Below are positions 11,612 through 47,026 of a stretch of 64,000 nt of DNA, piece by piece (position 1 is the first letter of the stretch; each line of letters starts with the position of its first letter). Location: assembly GCF_910592395.1 (NCBI RefSeq), contig NC_088309.1, forward strand, positions 21,640,599 through 21,704,598, given 5' to 3'. The notes below the pieces were generated by a model, which saw nothing but the letters and a program-made list of their open reading frames with translations, had not been told where the DNA came from and made no database searches. The translations under genes were made by a program, and so were the position numbers. The DNA is from Lineus longissimus. Lineage: Eukaryota > Nemertea > Pilidiophora > Heteronemertea > Lineidae.

Positions 11612-14600
11612 CTGAAAATACAGACAAATTCAAACTGATATTTGACAGAGTCCAACCAAGGATGGTGATCAGTCATAATGTTCACTAAAGGGACTCTCAT
11701 AGCAGTACAATTTGTTGTTTTCACACAATCAGTTCCGACTCCATGACTGCCTAATCACATGTTTTGTGATACATTTAATGAGTTTGAACTAATATTGTAT
11801 GTAGTGTTTTTTAAAGAAACACGCTATAAGGCAGACTGCTGTCCAAAATACTGGCAATAGCAGCTAGTATGATGGCAAAACCAATTGAGGACAACCAAAT
11901 CATAGCTGACATAAGAGCCCCTTTAAATCAAAGTTTCCATCCCAGTGTTCATGCCATCCATCCAGTCTTATTACATCGATCATAGTTTCGATTTAAGTTT
12001 TTTCATGAATTCCATTCTTGCAATAGATCTCCAATGGACCTCGTCAGGCCCATCGGCTAGACGCAGGCACCTCACGCCAGTAAACATGGCAGCTATGGGA
12101 AAATCAGAGGAGAGCCCTGCACCGCCATGGGCCTGAAATGGCAAAATTGAGTAGTAATAATTCACTAGAGTTTTTATGTTTAAAAACCTTCAAGATAAAT
12201 TTTCAAGACATCAAATAAGAGCCCCCTTGCTTTTGAAGTAAATTTCCGGGGGACGCGAATGTTTTGTTCAACAATCTTACCTGAATGGCCCTGTCTAGCA
12301 CAGCCTGCCCCATGCTTGGAGCTATCACCTTGATCATGGAAATCTCAGGGGCGGCCACCTTATTCCCCACGGTGTCCATCATGTGAGCGGCCTTCAATAC
12401 GAGAAGTCTGGTCTGCTCAATATCACATCTGGATTTTGCTATGTCTTGTTGGATGGTCCCTTGTGCGGCTAGTGGTTTGCCAAATGCTACCCGATTTTGA
12501 ACCTGAAACGGCATGAAGGATTCTGTATTATCAAAGGGTTTTTCTCTCACAAATGCGCTGACGATTGAGAACTTGAGAAGCAGAGAGGTATAACCTTAAT
12601 GCATTGACATTTAACTTTGGCTGCAACCGCACTTTAGGAATTGAAAATGAGCAAATTCACCAATTATTAGCTTTGGAAAGATTTCATGGTTTACAGTATA
12701 TGATGGGCAATCTTTGGTAGGAAATACACTAGAACCTCTCTATTTAGGACACCCTCGGGACTGACAAATGCTGTCCTTAATAGAGAGGTGTCCTGATAAG
12801 AGAGGTCAAATTGAATGGAAACAACCAATTTGGGACCAAAACTGGTGTCTTTGATAGAGAGGTTGTCCTTAATAGAGAGGTGTCCGCTAAGGGAGGTTCC
12901 ACTGTATGAGCAAGGACTTTTACAAAGTAATATTCAAAGTAACCTACCCTATGAATCATGAGTTCCAGAGCTCTCTCAGCATATCCAATAATTCTCATAC
13001 AATGGTGGATTCTTCCTGGTCCCAATCGTCCCTGAGCTATTTCGAACCCACGCCCCTCACCGAGCAGGAGATTTGAGGCAGGCACCATCACGTTTTCAAA
13101 GAGTACCTCAGCATGGCCAGCTGTGTGAAAAAAGAGAAGGAGTTTAGACTGGTTCTTTATCTTAGCCTTAACTTTAAGTCCTTAGCGTTATCTCATTCAG
13201 TTACATGTAAATCTAGTTAACTTAATTACCAAGACTACCAAGTAAATGTCATTTTAGGAACAAAGGCAAGTCCATCTTCATATAAAATATGTTCTCGTTT
13301 GAGGATATCTTGAACTGAGTGATGACATGTATCAGATCTACCTGGTGGATCCTGATACCCGAACACGGAGAGGGGTCGGACGATTTTCACCCCAGGAGCA
13401 TCCATTGGTACCACAATCATGCTTTGCTGGAGATGACGGGCAGCACCAGTGTCGGTCTTCCCCATGAAGATACACACCTTACAGCGAGGATCCATAGCAC
13501 CTAGAAGTAAGTAGATTATATGAATTATGCTCACATCATGACTTAGTTTTAACTGGGATGGACTTGGATGAACTGGAATGGACTTTGGAGGGCAAGCATG
13601 CTAATTGATTGAGACAAAAAAGTATGCGACCCATCACACCAAATTGGGTAGTAAGTTGCCAGCCCTAGTAGGGAGCAATCACTGACAAGATAAAATACAG
13701 TTAAATTTGACCTACTTTCAGATCATGACATAATAAGCCTCATAAACACCCAATTGAAGTCCATGTATTCTACAAGTCGGAGGGGGTGTTCCTCATGGCC
13801 TTTCAAGCTGTGAACTTCTTGTGATTGTAAGGCAGACCAATCATAAGACCCCCCTACCTGAAGTCCACCATTTCAGTCCATTGATAATATAGTGATCGCC
13901 TTCCCGGGTGATCGATGATTCTATATTTGTTGCATCTGACGAAGCTACTTGAGGTTCAGTCATCCCAAAGCACGAACGAATCTCCCCGTTGAGAAGTTTA
14001 GACAGCCACATTTCTTTTTGTTGGTCACTGCCATATCGGAGTAGTACCTCCATGTTTCCTGTGTCTGGGGCGGAGCAATTAAACACCTACAAAGTAATAT
14101 TTCAAAGGTATTTCATACTCGAATCTTAAAAGTTATTCTGCATCCATTGTTCATTATCTAAGATGAAATCAACTTATGAAGATTGCATTGCAATGAAATC
14201 CTAAGATGTTCACTTTGTCAATAAACAGTGAAAATCTTGTGAAATTTTTTGCTCTCACAGTTACCATCCACTTTAGCTAAGGCCAAGTTCCACCTCCATC
14301 AAAAACAACTGTGTTGGAAATGTAGAGATAATCATAAAAGAAGAATAAGGTGCCCAAGACTTCAGAGAGAAAACTTACCTCTGGGGCGAAGACAGTTTTC
14401 CCCATCTCCTCACAGATGAATGAGTACTCAACATTAGTTAAACCAGCACCATACTTCATGTCAGGGTCCAACTCCAGAGGGATGAACAGGTTCCATAGAC
14501 CTTCAGACTTAGCTTTTGCCTGGAAAAAAAAAACTGATGATGTAAGAAACTGCCTCACCCTAAGTTCAGGCCATCATATTAAACGGAAAGTTAAGCAATC

Positions 14601-17600
14601 TTCAACACAGTTGCTGGGGAGGGAGCACTAAAACCCACTGACCACTAATGTCCTCAGAATAAGGCTTCGATACTTTTTGTCTTTTTTCATGCGGGATTGA
14701 GCACTCAAGACAACTGACCACTCATGTCCTCTGGAAGCAGGGCCCTTGAAACCATTCGCCCTTTCTCGCTTTAACCTTCGAGCTCTATTGTGGAAGAAGA
14801 AAGTGACTCGGGAAGGACTCGCACCCATGACCTCTTGATGAGGATTCCTGCTCTACACCACATCGGACAACATACCTTTAGCTCTTCCATCTTTGCAGGC
14901 ACACTCCACCTGTCCTCTCCATCCTGATGGTCAATGAATTCCTGTTCCAATGGCAACACATGATCCTTGATGAATTTCCTCACCCTGGCATGGTAGTCCT
15001 GGGCCTTTGGCGACAGTGCTGTCACCGAGACTGGCAGCAAACCTACATTGCCGGAAGACGACATGGTCAAGAGAACAAATCAAATGGGACAGAGTTGAGA
15101 AAACAGACTAAAGAGATCTAACAAGCCAAAGTGTGATTGGCTATAAAGTTACACTATGCATGTAGGCCTCGATGTATTGAAAAACTCTTCATGCAGTCAA
15201 TGACTTTGAAACATCAGGTTGGCCTATAAAAGCTTATCTTTAAGTGATTAACTTATTTGGGTTAAACCAGGTAAGTAAAATACTTCTGGTCAACTGTATA
15301 TTTGTTGATTGACACAACAGAAGTGACTTCTGTGTTACATAATCAACAACAAGATAGTGTTCTCTTGATATCAACTCAAGGAAGAAAGGTCAAAATGACT
15401 GATATACAAATACTATAAATCTCTTTTTTTTGGAGAGGCGAAAAACTTATAAAGGGGTTCCAAGTGTTCTCCTCACCAAATTTGTTTTCGCTGGAGTTGT
15501 GTCCTTTACCATCACCAGAAGGTGGAGTTTGATGCCCTCGGCTCTTTGCTGAGGACGGAAGGTGACTTCTCGACGCGACATCCCATCCAAGATTGGCTAT
15601 CATGCCAGCGAGCATACCAACCGATTCTGCATCTGTTGAACTTGCCTGACCTTTATTTGCAGAAGAAGAAAGAATGCAGATGGGGTCAAACAGAAAGAAC
15701 CAATTTTTTTTCCTCGCTTATGTTCGAGCTCAATAGACCATCATCAGGACATCAGAGACAATTTGTATTTCACCTATCTAAAGATAGTATGGTCAATATA
15801 GCAATGATATAAATTGAATTTGCTGCTACATGTATATACGCACCAACACTGATCATCTACAGTATGCCACAGTACACATGCCAATACTCGAAACAAGAGT
15901 ACAGCAAGACCTATAACTGTAACTATAACTCTTTAGAGGAGCTTCATAGCCTGGTGGTTAACACTGTTCGGTAACACTCAATACGACCAGGGTTTGTGGC
16001 TGATTAGCTACGAGAATGCTTCTTCGTACAAAAGCCTCATTGATAGTCTCCTACCTTTTAAAGCCCTTTTATACACCCCCTGACCCATGGCGGCCATGCG
16101 AAAACAGACAAAGGCAAGGTAGAAATCAAAATTTGCGATCTCAGTTATACCCTGCCTGCGACAATAATCAGCGACATATTCCATTAATGAGGGTATACCA
16201 TGCTTCTGGAAGTCTAGGGTACCAAACCCTGAAAATAACAAGGCTAGGATGCACATCCACGTGTAAAATGCTCAGGAGTGTTACCTTTTAAAGCTCTTTT
16301 GTAGACTCCTTGTAATATTGCAGCAACACGGTAACACACAAAGGCCAGGTAGAAGTCAAAGTTGTCTACACCAGAGATTCCAAGCTTACGGCAATACTGG
16401 GCAACATACTCCTTTAACGAAGGTATGCCATGTTTTTGGAAGTTTAATGCTCCGAACCCTGAAATCCATGAACATTGATTAAGTAGGGGTCCTGTATTAC
16501 AAATAGGAAAACTTCCACATACCGAGTACACTAAACATGATTAAAAAAATTGTTGTCCAGAAGAAAAGTGTTGTCTGTTGTCTATTTCAAATGATGTCAC
16601 ACCTTGTATGATGTTAGCACGGTTTTTGAGAAGATCCATGACCTGCTGCCCCATCCATAGGGATTAATCAGAAGTCTGATTCCCCATGATAATACACTTC
16701 ATGGAGACGCTGCTCTCAGCAACGTCACACCGCCAACTGAATATCTTCGTTGAGAATAAGATAGACCGCAACAGTATTTGTTATACGAGTAAAGTTGGAC
16801 CCAGTTTCTTCAGAAAATGCTTCCTTACCAGGTAGAATATTAAGTCCCTTGGGGAATATGTAAGTAATACAGTTTGTTGCTAGGTCTGAGAGAGGGTCAC
16901 CCAGGGTTGATAACTCCCAGTCCAATACGGCCAGCACCTCTGGATGCTGGGGGTGGAAGATAAGATTGTCAAGCCTGAAATGAAATACAAGAAGTTTTAG
17001 GGTGATTCCAAGAAATCTTTTTAAAAGTGTAGTTCATCTCATAAAGAAACAACTGGGACATGTATTTTACCATCCAAAAGTGCTCATCGAACGCTTTCTA
17101 ATGAATGGTCATGTGAATTGGTTTCTAATACTGGGCAATTTCCCAATTCCTCCAGGGCTTCTCATAATGGCCGTACCTAAAGTCTCCATGAACAACAGTA
17201 CATGCTTCAGTTGCTGGTAATCTCACCAGAAGCCATGCTGACAGTTTCTCCATTGCGGGAATGTCATGGGTTTTGCTAGCTTCGTACTGTTTCATCCAAC
17301 GTCCAAGATTGCGTTTCATGTAGTCTCCTACAAAACAGGATTGTAAACAATTGTAAACAAGAGGCCCAAGGACCTGCCGCTCAGCTGAAATACAAGGGTA
17401 AATGTAGACAACATGGAAAGTACTTGGTACATGTAGGTCTCTTTCAACATCGATTTTGTTAACATATTGAGATGCCTATGTCATGCGTACATACTTGACT
17501 TTCGTCAGCTGAGCTAAAAATTACCAATATAGTATTACTATCAACCAACCGTGTTTCCCATAATCCTCCAGCTTAGCTTCTTTGATGTTTACGCTATGAA

Positions 17601-20514
17601 TCTTCGCCAAAACATCGTTCATTGCCGCATAGATTTGTTGTCGTTCTTTGGGATCCATTCCAGGTAGGAGGGGATCTTTGAATATTCGACCAGGTATATA
17701 CTCCATGATGTAAAATTCGGTTCCAAGCAATCTAAAAGAAACAGATTTCACCATATAAGGCAAATTATCAATGGCAAAAGATACATGCCTTGTATGTATG
17801 TAGCTACTATCAGGAGGTCAGAAGAATTCCCAATTCCTTCCAGTATCTCTACCACTTCCTTAATAAACTTTGTCAATTTTAAGCCTGGATGTGTTATGCC
17901 TCACCCAGGCAAACATACAGTTCTCGAGTGAGACTTACTCAGCATCATCACAATAGTGTATCATCTTCGGTGAAGGCACACCCTGCTCTTCAAGAGCTTT
18001 CATCACTCTGAATTCCCGGTCAACAGCATGGGCAGAGGGAAGCAGTTTGCCAGGCTGAAGAAGAAGAGGGGTTGGGGAGTGAAACGCTGTCATATGCTAC
18101 AGCTCTGTGGCGAAACCAATCACTTTTCGCAAGATCCACTAGGTCATTGTGACATGACCTGTTGACTCTGTTAACTCAATTGCGTGACATCATTAGACAT
18201 CATTTACGTTATCAGCAGTTGGCGTTCCCATTGGCCTTGAAAACGCACATGCCTCGCTGCACCATCTACAGGATCTATCAGAAGTCCACAACCCCATTTA
18301 AGACACGTGGAATGGAGAACTCACGGGCTTCTTCCTGAGCACAATCTTCTTGCCGGCATACGTGATGAAGTAGGTAGGATTTGATTGGCCATGTTTGAAA
18401 CATCGAATGGTTGGCTCCTCTAAAAAAGAAACGGAAATAGAAATTGACAAGGACTTCTCGGAACATCAACATTCTTAAGAATGATTTTCACTAAGTTCAA
18501 TGATTTCCTTTTAGACATTAGTAGGATACTCCTTTGGTGGCAAATGGCAAATGGCAAATGGATATTTAAAGAGAGACAATACCACCACAGTGGAATATTG
18601 TGTCCATTTTGCGTCGAAATTCTCACCATTCTCCATGGCACACTGCACTTCAATATCCTCACAATAATCAAATAATTCTTTACCTTTGGAATGAACCTTT
18701 AAAACCCAGTTAAGATATTTCCGAAATTTGACAGGATTGGGGATCCTAAGTCGCTCAGGAACAACTACAGTTCCAGGGGCAAAACCCTGCACAGGAAAAC
18801 CAAGTTCTGTTTCAAGCTCGCCAATAGCTTTCTTGAAATCACTCTCAACCTGAAACCAAGAACAGTTATTTTCAGACATGATTTACCTTGCGATTTGACC
18901 TCTAGAGCCCAATTCAAGTAATTGCAAAATTTTTCTTGGTTGGGCAATTTCAGTCTCTCTGGTACGGCTATAGTCCCTGGTGCAAATCCCTTCAACTGGA
19001 ATCCTACTTCAGTCTCAAGCTCTCTCAATGCTTTATGGAAATCAGACTCAACCTGATGGCAAGATTCAAAGAAAGGATTGCTGAGTTACGAGGCACTAAG
19101 AATCAATCAAAACATATATTTCACTTGGGGCAAGTGATCAAACTTGACATTACAATTCAATGTACCCGGTACTAACAATCCAGTATCTTTGCCGAAAATC
19201 TAAAGATTCTTATTTGCAAGAACCTAACAGAGGATCGACCATATTCATGGAAGAACAAACTTCATCATTAAAACGGCTGAATGGCAAAAATTCAAACACA
19301 CAATCTCCTGCACAGATGGTCACATGCTCTGCATGGCATACCAGAACTTGGGTCATAGCTTACCAGTATAGTCCTTATTCCAAGAGCTGCAGCAGCTTTT
19401 AGATTCCTGCCAATATCGTCCAAGAAAACGGCATCTTGTGGGGCAACATCCAACTCGCTTAGGCATGTCTCATAAATCTTTGTTTCTGGTTTTCTGGAGC
19501 CAACTAAACTGGATTCTGTAATCTGGAACCAAGGCAACATGGAGTATGAAGCTAAATTATTATAACCACTTAGTTTGACTGAAACAAATGGAGCAGCTCC
19601 TCTTCTTCTCAAGGACAATGTGACCTTGTATGAAACAGCTGATCTACATCCTTAATGGATAAAGCAAGTCAGCAGCAGGAAAGTTATAAGTTAACTTATA
19701 ATTTTTTCAAGATCTTGCCAGGACTCACCACATCAAATAGAGATCTATCAACAGGAGTAAAAGACTCAGTCTGACTAAATTTCCAGTTGTTGGTCAGCAG
19801 TGCTGTCTTGATTCCCTCAGCTCTGATACATTTTAGTGCATCCACAAACTCCACTCGACTGCTTGCCATATCATGGTTGAACAGTTCTATCAAACTGCTA
19901 GCGTCTACAGGTTTATCAGCCTTTTTAGAACATTCTTCAGAGAACACGGGTATGAACTCTGAAAGAGTCAGCTCTCCTCTCTCAAGGCGGTGCCAGGCTC
20001 CAGTAGGTGCATTTTCAATGATAACTCTCTGTACCAAACCAATTGGAATACCACTGTCTGCTTCAAATCCTTGAGAAAAATAATACAGTTTCATATGGCA
20101 TGGAACTTAACATGTATGAATCCAAGTCTAAAGTTGCATTTTATTCGCATTGTTACTACTGGTGTTCACAATATGTGGACAAACCTAAGGATTGTCAAAG
20201 ACCAACTTTTGATTCAGGAATGAAGTATCCCTAAAAACATTGGAATCACTTTTGCTGGGAAAATAATAATTATGGTCTCATACTGCTCAGGTCGATTCAT
20301 CATCATCCTTAAAGAAAACATTTTAAGGAAGCTTACTTTGGAAAGCTTTGAAAGGTGATGGGAGAACGACACCACCCATGTCGAAGATGACTGCCTTGGG
20401 TCTCGTCCTGTTCTGAGACATGTGCCTTATTCCGGCAACAGTAGCCCGCGGAGACGAGATCATGGAATGTTTGAGGTGGCTGAGTGGCATCCTGGACAGC
20501 AACTTGGTTAGCAT
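11459..20514 (-). CDS. ACAD10: Acyl-CoA dehydrogenase family member 10 (HAD-APH-ACAD fusion)
   Basis: Exons (transcript order): 20337-20514, 19729-20069, 19364-19522, one of 18887-19052 or 18684-18849, 18325-18419, 17939-18054, 17550-17731, 17177-17327, 16829-16974, one of 16285-16458 or 16055-16228, 15477-15650, 14876-15042, 14379-14519, 13858-14086, 13342-13500, 12948-13120, 12281-12502, then a last exon 11980-12132 or 11459-11611. One path gives 1041 residues, close to human ACAD10 (about 1059). The N-terminus is Arg/Ser-rich and Met-initiated, consistent with mitochondrial import. HAD motif: VIFDMGGV; later [10 protein letters not shown]. Kinase-like domain: [16 protein letters not shown] and [11 protein letters not shown]. 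Dehydrogenase: [53 protein letters not shown]. The family is thought to oxidise unusual (including hydroxylated) acyl-CoAs. ACAD11 is excluded because it lacks the HAD part. Confidence 0.93.
11980..12132 (-). CDS. ACAD10: ACAD10 alternative terminal exon, proximal copy
   Basis: Also 153 coding bases, following TTTCAG, ending in TGA. It encodes [20 protein letters not shown], then [20 protein letters not shown] and a Lys-rich tail. Both terminal exons can be joined in frame to the exon ending at 12281 (phase 0). Using this exon would give a transcript ending before the distal copy. The two copies therefore predict ACAD10 isoforms differing only in the final 50 residues. Confidence 0.8.
   Translation of the reverse strand, partial: AHGGAGLSSDFPIAAMFTGVRCLRLADGPDEVHWRSIARMEFMKKLKSKL
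12726..12907 (-). mobile_element. Short pogo/Tigger-like MITE copy (ACAD10 intron)
   Basis: Reading the minus strand from 12907, the element begins CAGTGGAACCTCCCTTAGCG and has repeats of GGACA-CCTCTCTATTAA. It also shares the central motif TGGTTGTTTCCATTCAATTT with 7082-7243. On the plus strand it starts near AGAACCTCTCTATTTAGGAC, giving imperfect inverted ends. No coding capacity. Confidence 0.55.
13618..13690 (+). repeat. Arm of an inverted-repeat element family
   Basis: The sequence TGCGACCCATCACACCAAAT and the following GGGTAGTAAGTTGC are closely similar to the arms of the inverted-repeat element at 46803-47026. Only one arm is clear here, so this is a partial copy. It lies in an ACAD10 intron between the exons at 13500 and 13858. 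Confidence 0.45.
14780..14872 (-). repeat. tRNA-derived SINE-like sequence
   Basis: On the minus strand it reads GATGTGGTGTAGAGCAGGAA, then GGGTGCGAGTCC about 30 bases later. These resemble the A box and B box of a tRNA-type RNA polymerase III promoter at the usual spacing. No complete cloverleaf could be drawn, so it is not called as a functional tRNA. It sits in an ACAD10 intron just beside the exon ending at 14876. Confidence 0.4.
15945..16012 (+). repeat. Possible SINE-like tRNA-derived fragment
   Basis: AGCCTGGTGGTTAACACTGT followed about 30 bases on by CCAGGGTTTGTGGCTG looks like a mutated tRNA-type A box and B box. The resemblance is weaker than for the elements at 14780-14872 and 39218-39300. 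Confidence 0.25.
16055..16228 (-). CDS. ACAD10: ACAD10 duplicated exon 10, copy b
   Basis: A 174-base exon, phase 1 to phase 1, encoding [20 protein letters not shown], then [20 protein letters not shown] and YKRALKG. It is a tandem duplicate of 16285-16458 with the same length and borders. It codes the C-terminal lobe of the kinase-like domain. Because 174 is divisible by three, inclusion of both copies would keep the frame, but would repeat one structural element. Alternative use is the simpler reading. Confidence 0.8.
16285..16458 (-). CDS. ACAD10: ACAD10 duplicated exon 10, copy a
   Basis: A 174-base exon encoding [20 protein letters not shown], then [20 protein letters not shown] and YKRALKG. 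The segment [17 protein letters not shown] of human ACAD10 matches this copy better than copy b (MAAMGQGV). Acceptor and donor sites are intact in both copies. Confidence 0.8.
18684..18849 (-). CDS. ACAD10: ACAD10 duplicated linker exon 4, copy b
   Basis: A 166-base exon encoding [20 protein letters not shown], then [20 protein letters not shown]. It forms the linker between the HAD and kinase-like domains. It has the same length and phases as 18887-19052: it starts at phase 0 and ends at phase 1. Splicing both copies together would shift the frame, so they should be mutually exclusive. Confidence 0.8.
18887..19052 (-). CDS. ACAD10: ACAD10 duplicated linker exon 4, copy a
   Basis: A 166-base exon encoding [20 protein letters not shown], then [20 protein letters not shown]. 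It is closely similar to copy b and has intact splice borders (CAG before GTTGAG; donor gtaaat). Either copy joins in frame to the exon at 18325-18419. Confidence 0.8.
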
Positions 20515-20989
20515 CCTGCGGCTGGCTGGAAACTCTAGATCATGAGGCTGTTGAAAGTCTGTAAAAGAGTTGAACTAAAAGCAATGATACTCAACTAGTA
20601 TTCTGTTTGATAGTGTCAACCCTTGGGTACAAATGAGAAATAGATTCTTTTGAAAATACCATGGGTCCATGGCAGTGGCAGTGTATTGTAGGTCAGTACG
20701 TACAGTACTGTAACTTAACTAAGTACACTTTTAACAGTAGTCAGTGATATCAAACCATCAAAATTACATCTATTAGCCTAATTAGGGGATGACAGTTACT
20801 TTTTTCAGATGAATTGTCACCTAACGGGTCAATGGAACATGTCTGATATTGGATTTTTCAATGGAAAGGTTCACCTAACTCGCTTTTCGGGGTTTTAGAC
20901 GATTTTTTTTCACTCCCACTCCAACAATGTCCCAAAAAAATTTGGAGCTCTTCAACGCCTCTTGAACACAGAAGGGGCAAATTTCAAGC
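20515..20989. promoter_or_regulatory. Putative bidirectional promoter, ACAD10 / DPH1
   Basis: The start codons of ACAD10 (minus, 20514) and DPH1 (plus, 20990) are 475 bases apart and face away from each other. Both 5' UTRs and both promoters must lie here unless untranslated exons exist elsewhere. No TATA box at a convincing position was seen. This is inference from the gene arrangement. Confidence 0.45.
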
Positions 20990-25333
<4,344 letters not shown>

Positions 25334-26446
25334 CTGGTGGATGGATTAAAAACTTTGACTTAGCTGGAATGTGCTCAAAATCGACTTTGTCTTCCTGTTC
25401 CAACCACTGTATAGCATATGTAACCCCTCGCATCAAAAGGGGCAATAAGCTGCATTTGGTCACATATTGTAACTGGGGATTCATGATGGGATGGTGCAAA
25501 TAGAATTAAAAATATATCTTGAATATCTTGCTCTTATTAGATTGAATATCTTTCTCATAGACATTTTATTGATGAAGGAGCATCCTGAGGTGATTGAAGG
25601 TTCCTTGGGTTCAGAGTCTTCGCCAAAGTCTGCTGGAGTGAGCACAAGGATTCTGTAATATCTTTTGGGTGATAAAGGAGACTCAATTGATGTAACTCGA
25701 TGTGGGATTGGGCATCTGATACGTAAAGATCCACGTAAGCTGATGTGGACTTGCTGCCCCCAGTCCCCCCCAAGATTAGAGCATTAGAGCTTACTCCGTG
25801 TGAAAGATGGGCTCATATACCGGTACACGTGTCTCTACTTCCATCAGACAATTGAAACGTCGTCGATTATTCCATGTGTTTTGCAAACCACACCAGCTTG
25901 GCATCGGTTGGGGTTTATTGGTCTGTTGGTTTATTGCTCAAAAACAATATTTTCATACGTCTTGTCATCTTTTAATGCTCCAGCATGTAGAAAATGTAAT
26001 CACTTCTAGGTTGTGGCTTTTGAAAGTTCATTGATTGTGACTTGTCCATGATATGTCCTTGGTTGTGACATGGTCTTCTAGGTAAGCGATAGAATAGAAA
26101 CCAAAGGAACACAGACAAGTCAATTAAATTATTACCAACATCAGAACCATTGTATTATATAGTACAATAAAATAATACAGGAATATATCAGTAACAAAAT
26201 ATTCAACAACAGAATATGTAGGTTGAAATTGCCATTTTAAAAATCTTTGGAAACTGGGGATCAGGGATTACATTTCTAGCTGACAACATGAAAAAAAGTT
26301 TACAAAGAGACATGGCCTTTAATGATTCACGTTAATGACCATTCAAATCTGTCAAAACTGTCTTCCTTGTCAAACCATATCAAAATTTTATCTGCACTTT
26401 CCACACAACCATTTTAAGGTGGTTGAGGTCACACATCCAGTTGATT
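25334..26446. other. Tail-to-tail region of DPH1 and LRRC47 (3' UTRs)
   Basis: The region separates two convergent stop codons by about 1.1 kb. On the plus strand AATAAA occurs near 26166. On the minus strand AATAAA (plus TTTATT) occurs near 25916 and 25931, with another near 25564. The two transcripts could therefore overlap at their 3' ends. No coding exon was found. Confidence 0.5.
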
Positions 26447-28996
<2,550 letters not shown>

Positions 28997-29319
28997 TTTT
29001 ATCAATAGTCTCAAGGGTAAGCATTGCATTTGTGATAACTCGTCACGTTTTTTTGTTATTATTTATTTTGATTTGCTTGAGACTAAAATTTCGTCTGCAA
29101 TCGAAAACCTTGTTTTTCATGAATTTCTGATAAATAGATGCAAAATGCAAGTGTTGAGTTGATATAAATAATTGCAGTACTGCTATCTATCATGACATTT
29201 GTGATTACATTAGGTTAGATAACGTGTTATTAGTATTTTAGCAAAGTGTCACCTTTCATCGTTCACGTAAGATGGCGCGGCAAGCAGTCATTCACTTCCT
29301 GTTTGTTAAAAAACAAATC
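28997..29319. promoter_or_regulatory. Putative bidirectional promoter, LRRC47 / CPD
   Basis: The preferred start codons of LRRC47 (28996, minus) and CPD (29320, plus) are only 323 bases apart and point away from each other. Both transcripts would initiate inside this AT-rich interval. An in-frame upstream ATG of CPD at 29272 would shorten the gap further. No specific factor site is claimed. Confidence 0.45.
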
Positions 29320-46595
<17,276 letters not shown>

Positions 46596-46802
46596 TGACG
46601 GGAAATTTCACTACAAAATAAAAAATAGAGAGAAAACTAATGTATCTTAAACCAGATTAAATTTGGTTAAGAACACAAAAAAGTAATTCAGTTAGTTTTA
46701 GGATAAAAATGTTTTACAAAAAATGTGATGATTATTAAAGTGTGGTCAGTTTTCAAAAAAGAATTGAAGGGTATTGTAAATCCTTAAGAACAAAGAGTAT
46801 AT

Positions 46803-47026
46803 TTATGACCCTTCGCACCAAAATGGGTATGGTAGTAAGTCACTGTTAGGGTATGTGTATATGTATAGGTATATATATATATAGTTAGTTTATCCACATA
46901 TTCATATATGTGTATGAGAATGTTGGTTTTAATGGTAACACAAGCAATTTTCCTTTTTGTGGACTTGAAGGCTCACTGCTAGGCCTTGCAACTAACTACC
47001 CAATCTGGTGTGATTAGTCGCAGTAT
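46803..47026. mobile_element. Imperfect inverted-repeat element (MITE-like)
   Basis: The left arm TATGACCCTTCGCACCAAAA TGGG and the right arm, read on the minus strand as CTGCGACTAATCACACCAGA TTGGG, are similar over about 45-50 bases. A related arm is at 13618-13690. No open reading frame lies between the arms. Confidence 0.5.
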
